From Methanobacteriota archaeon (GTDB lineage: Archaea; Thermoplasmatota; Thermoplasmata; RBG-16-68-12), in assembly GCA_020029475.1 (NCBI GenBank), contig JAIBJG010000006.1, forward strand, positions 1 through 39,653: DNA of 39,653 bases. Direction: 5' to 3'. This document shows, piece after piece, positions 38,784 through 39,653 of this stretch. The position numbers were made by a program, and so were the translations under genes. Numbering within the stretch: position 1 is the first letter of the stretch; each line of letters starts with the position of its first letter. The notes below the pieces were generated by a model. That model made no database searches, was not told the DNA's origin, and was given only the letters and a program-made list of their open reading frames with translations.

Positions 38784-39653
38784 ACGCAGGGCTGGCTCAT
38801 CGACGCGTATCCGGACTACGAGAAGGACACGATCGTCCTGTGGCTCTGGAACCAGGACGGGGCCCACCGCATCGAGGACAAGGCCTTCGAGACGTCGTTC
38901 TACATCCGACCCCCGCCAGCGGAGATCCCGGAGGTCCGGAAGCGGCTGGAGATCCTCGACCAGGTGAAGGAGGTCCGCGAGGTCGAGCGGCGGGTGGACA
39001 TCGGGAGCGAGGACACCGTGCCCGTCCTCGAGGTCGTCCCCCGCCACTACCGGGAGCTCCAGGACATCGCGAAGATCGTGGACTCGAACGGCGGGTACCA
39101 CGACTATGCCCTGTACAACGTGGACCTCCGGTTCGGCCAGCGATACTGCATCAAGCACGCGATCTTCCCGTTCGGCCTCCTGTGGACGAACAACGGCCGG
39201 TGGCGGGCGGAGGAGGAGCAGTTCGCCCTCGACTACCCGATCCCGCCGCTGCGGCCCGCCCTGCTCGACCTTCGCGTGGACACGCCCCTCGGAATCCCGC
39301 GGTTCCAGGACAAGCTCCTCAGCGCGCGGGTCGGCGACATCGAGGTGGGCGGGAGCGAGTCCGAGATTCTCGAGAGGCTGAACGCCGCAGTGAAGGACCT
39401 CGACCCGGACGTCGTCCTCACGGACAACGGGGACGCGTTCCTCATGCCGTACCTCGCGAGGAAGGCCGCGGAGCACGCGGTCCCCCTGCAGCTCGGGAGG
39501 GACCCGGACCGGTTCGTGGAGAGGCGGGGAAAATCGTACTTCACGTACGGGAAAATCGTGTACAAGCCCGGGCAGTACCTCCTGAAGGGGCGGCTCCACC
39601 TGGACCGCGGGCACTTCGCGTTCCGGGAGGCCGCGATGGCGGGGCTCGCGGAG
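38784..39653 (+). CDS. Family B DNA polymerase, N-terminal part, exonuclease motifs degenerate (3' end off window)
   Basis: The first 290 residues of a B-family DNA polymerase. The N-terminal domain is clear: GWLIDAYPDYEKDTIVLWLW, DYALYNVDLRFGQRYCIKHAIFPFG. In the exonuclease domain, the Exo I position reads LLDLRVDTP where active enzymes have DIE, so the Glu is Arg. The Exo II position reads DPDVVLTDNGDAFLMPYL, with Leu replacing the catalytic Asp of the FD pair. Proofreading is therefore unlikely, as in the PolB2 group of altered archaeal polymerases. The polymerase motifs lie outside the window. No ATG, GTG or TTG is in frame; the best start is ACG at 38784, seven bases after GGGGGAG. ATT at 38763 is an alternative. 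Confidence 0.85.

Noticed and set aside
38752-38967. ATG at 38752 as the polymerase start
   Set aside because: It is in a different frame from the conserved GWLIDAYP and gives an Arg/Ser-rich shadow peptide.
1-39653. CRISPR arrays, tRNA and rRNA genes, or a replication origin
   Set aside because: I looked for direct-repeat arrays, T-loop motifs in gaps and origin-type repeat clusters and found none I could support.

Overview
The window is GC-rich (by eye about two thirds G+C), gene-dense DNA from an archaeon. Archaeal markers are ribosomal protein eL40, fibrillarin, the Mre11-Rad50-NurA-HerA DNA-end-processing operon, a UPF0282 metallo-hydrolase, a helix-hairpin-helix radical SAM protein of the COG1031 type, and VapBC. 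Many genes have a TATA-like box about 28-35 bases before the start codon and no Shine-Dalgarno site, so leaderless transcription looks common. Gene content and promoter style suggest a high-GC member of Thermoplasmatota, probably a metagenomic contig. The lineage is inference; no 16S gene is present.

Layout. 1-2,140 (minus): a partial MocA-like/XdhC-like fusion, a second XdhC protein, and a short near-copy of the eL40 gene. 2,200-4,000: a ribbon-helix-helix regulator with a small overlapping ORF, the normal eL40 gene, a DUF1801-like protein and a TfoX-N protein. 4,000-7,900 (minus): DyP-type peroxidase, a two-gene ABC-2 exporter, fibrillarin. 7,900-12,360 (minus): three translationally coupled TPR proteins carrying a zinc ribbon, a helix-hairpin-helix and a basic tail. 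12,500-19,430 (plus): a GYF_2-like protein, two acetyltransferases, a TnpB remnant, UPF0282, a CYTH protein, two tandem ankyrin proteins and an A-type Fe-S carrier. 19,500-22,450: a pilin-like von Willebrand A protein, and a divergent FtsZ-like protein on the other strand. 22,770-28,950: mre11-rad50-nurA-herA, overlapping by 4 bases at every junction. 29,000-33,430: a small zinc protein, radical SAM/HhH, and several small membrane or zinc-ribbon proteins. 33,500-39,653: a RecA/RadA-family protein with a ruined P-loop, an epimerase, a PLP dehydratase, a TIM-barrel isomerase, VapBC, a small conserved protein, a zinc-finger protein, and the N-terminal part of a family B DNA polymerase whose exonuclease motifs are degraded.

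Main result. An element centred on ACTTTC, followed by a C-rich tract, lies 25-29 bases upstream of the TATA-like box of four plus-strand units: mre11-rad50-nurA-herA, the degenerate RadA-like gene, the small gene at 37,842, and the exonuclease-degenerate polB. Two copies match at 19 of 20 positions. The hexamer fits the A(N)TTTC motif described for DNA-damage-responsive promoters in Sulfolobales. The window may therefore hold a DNA-damage regulon with an archaeal analogue of the bacterial ImuA/ImuB mutasome: an inactive recombinase-like protein with an altered B-family polymerase. The motif and residue changes are read directly from the sequence; the damage-response function is inference.
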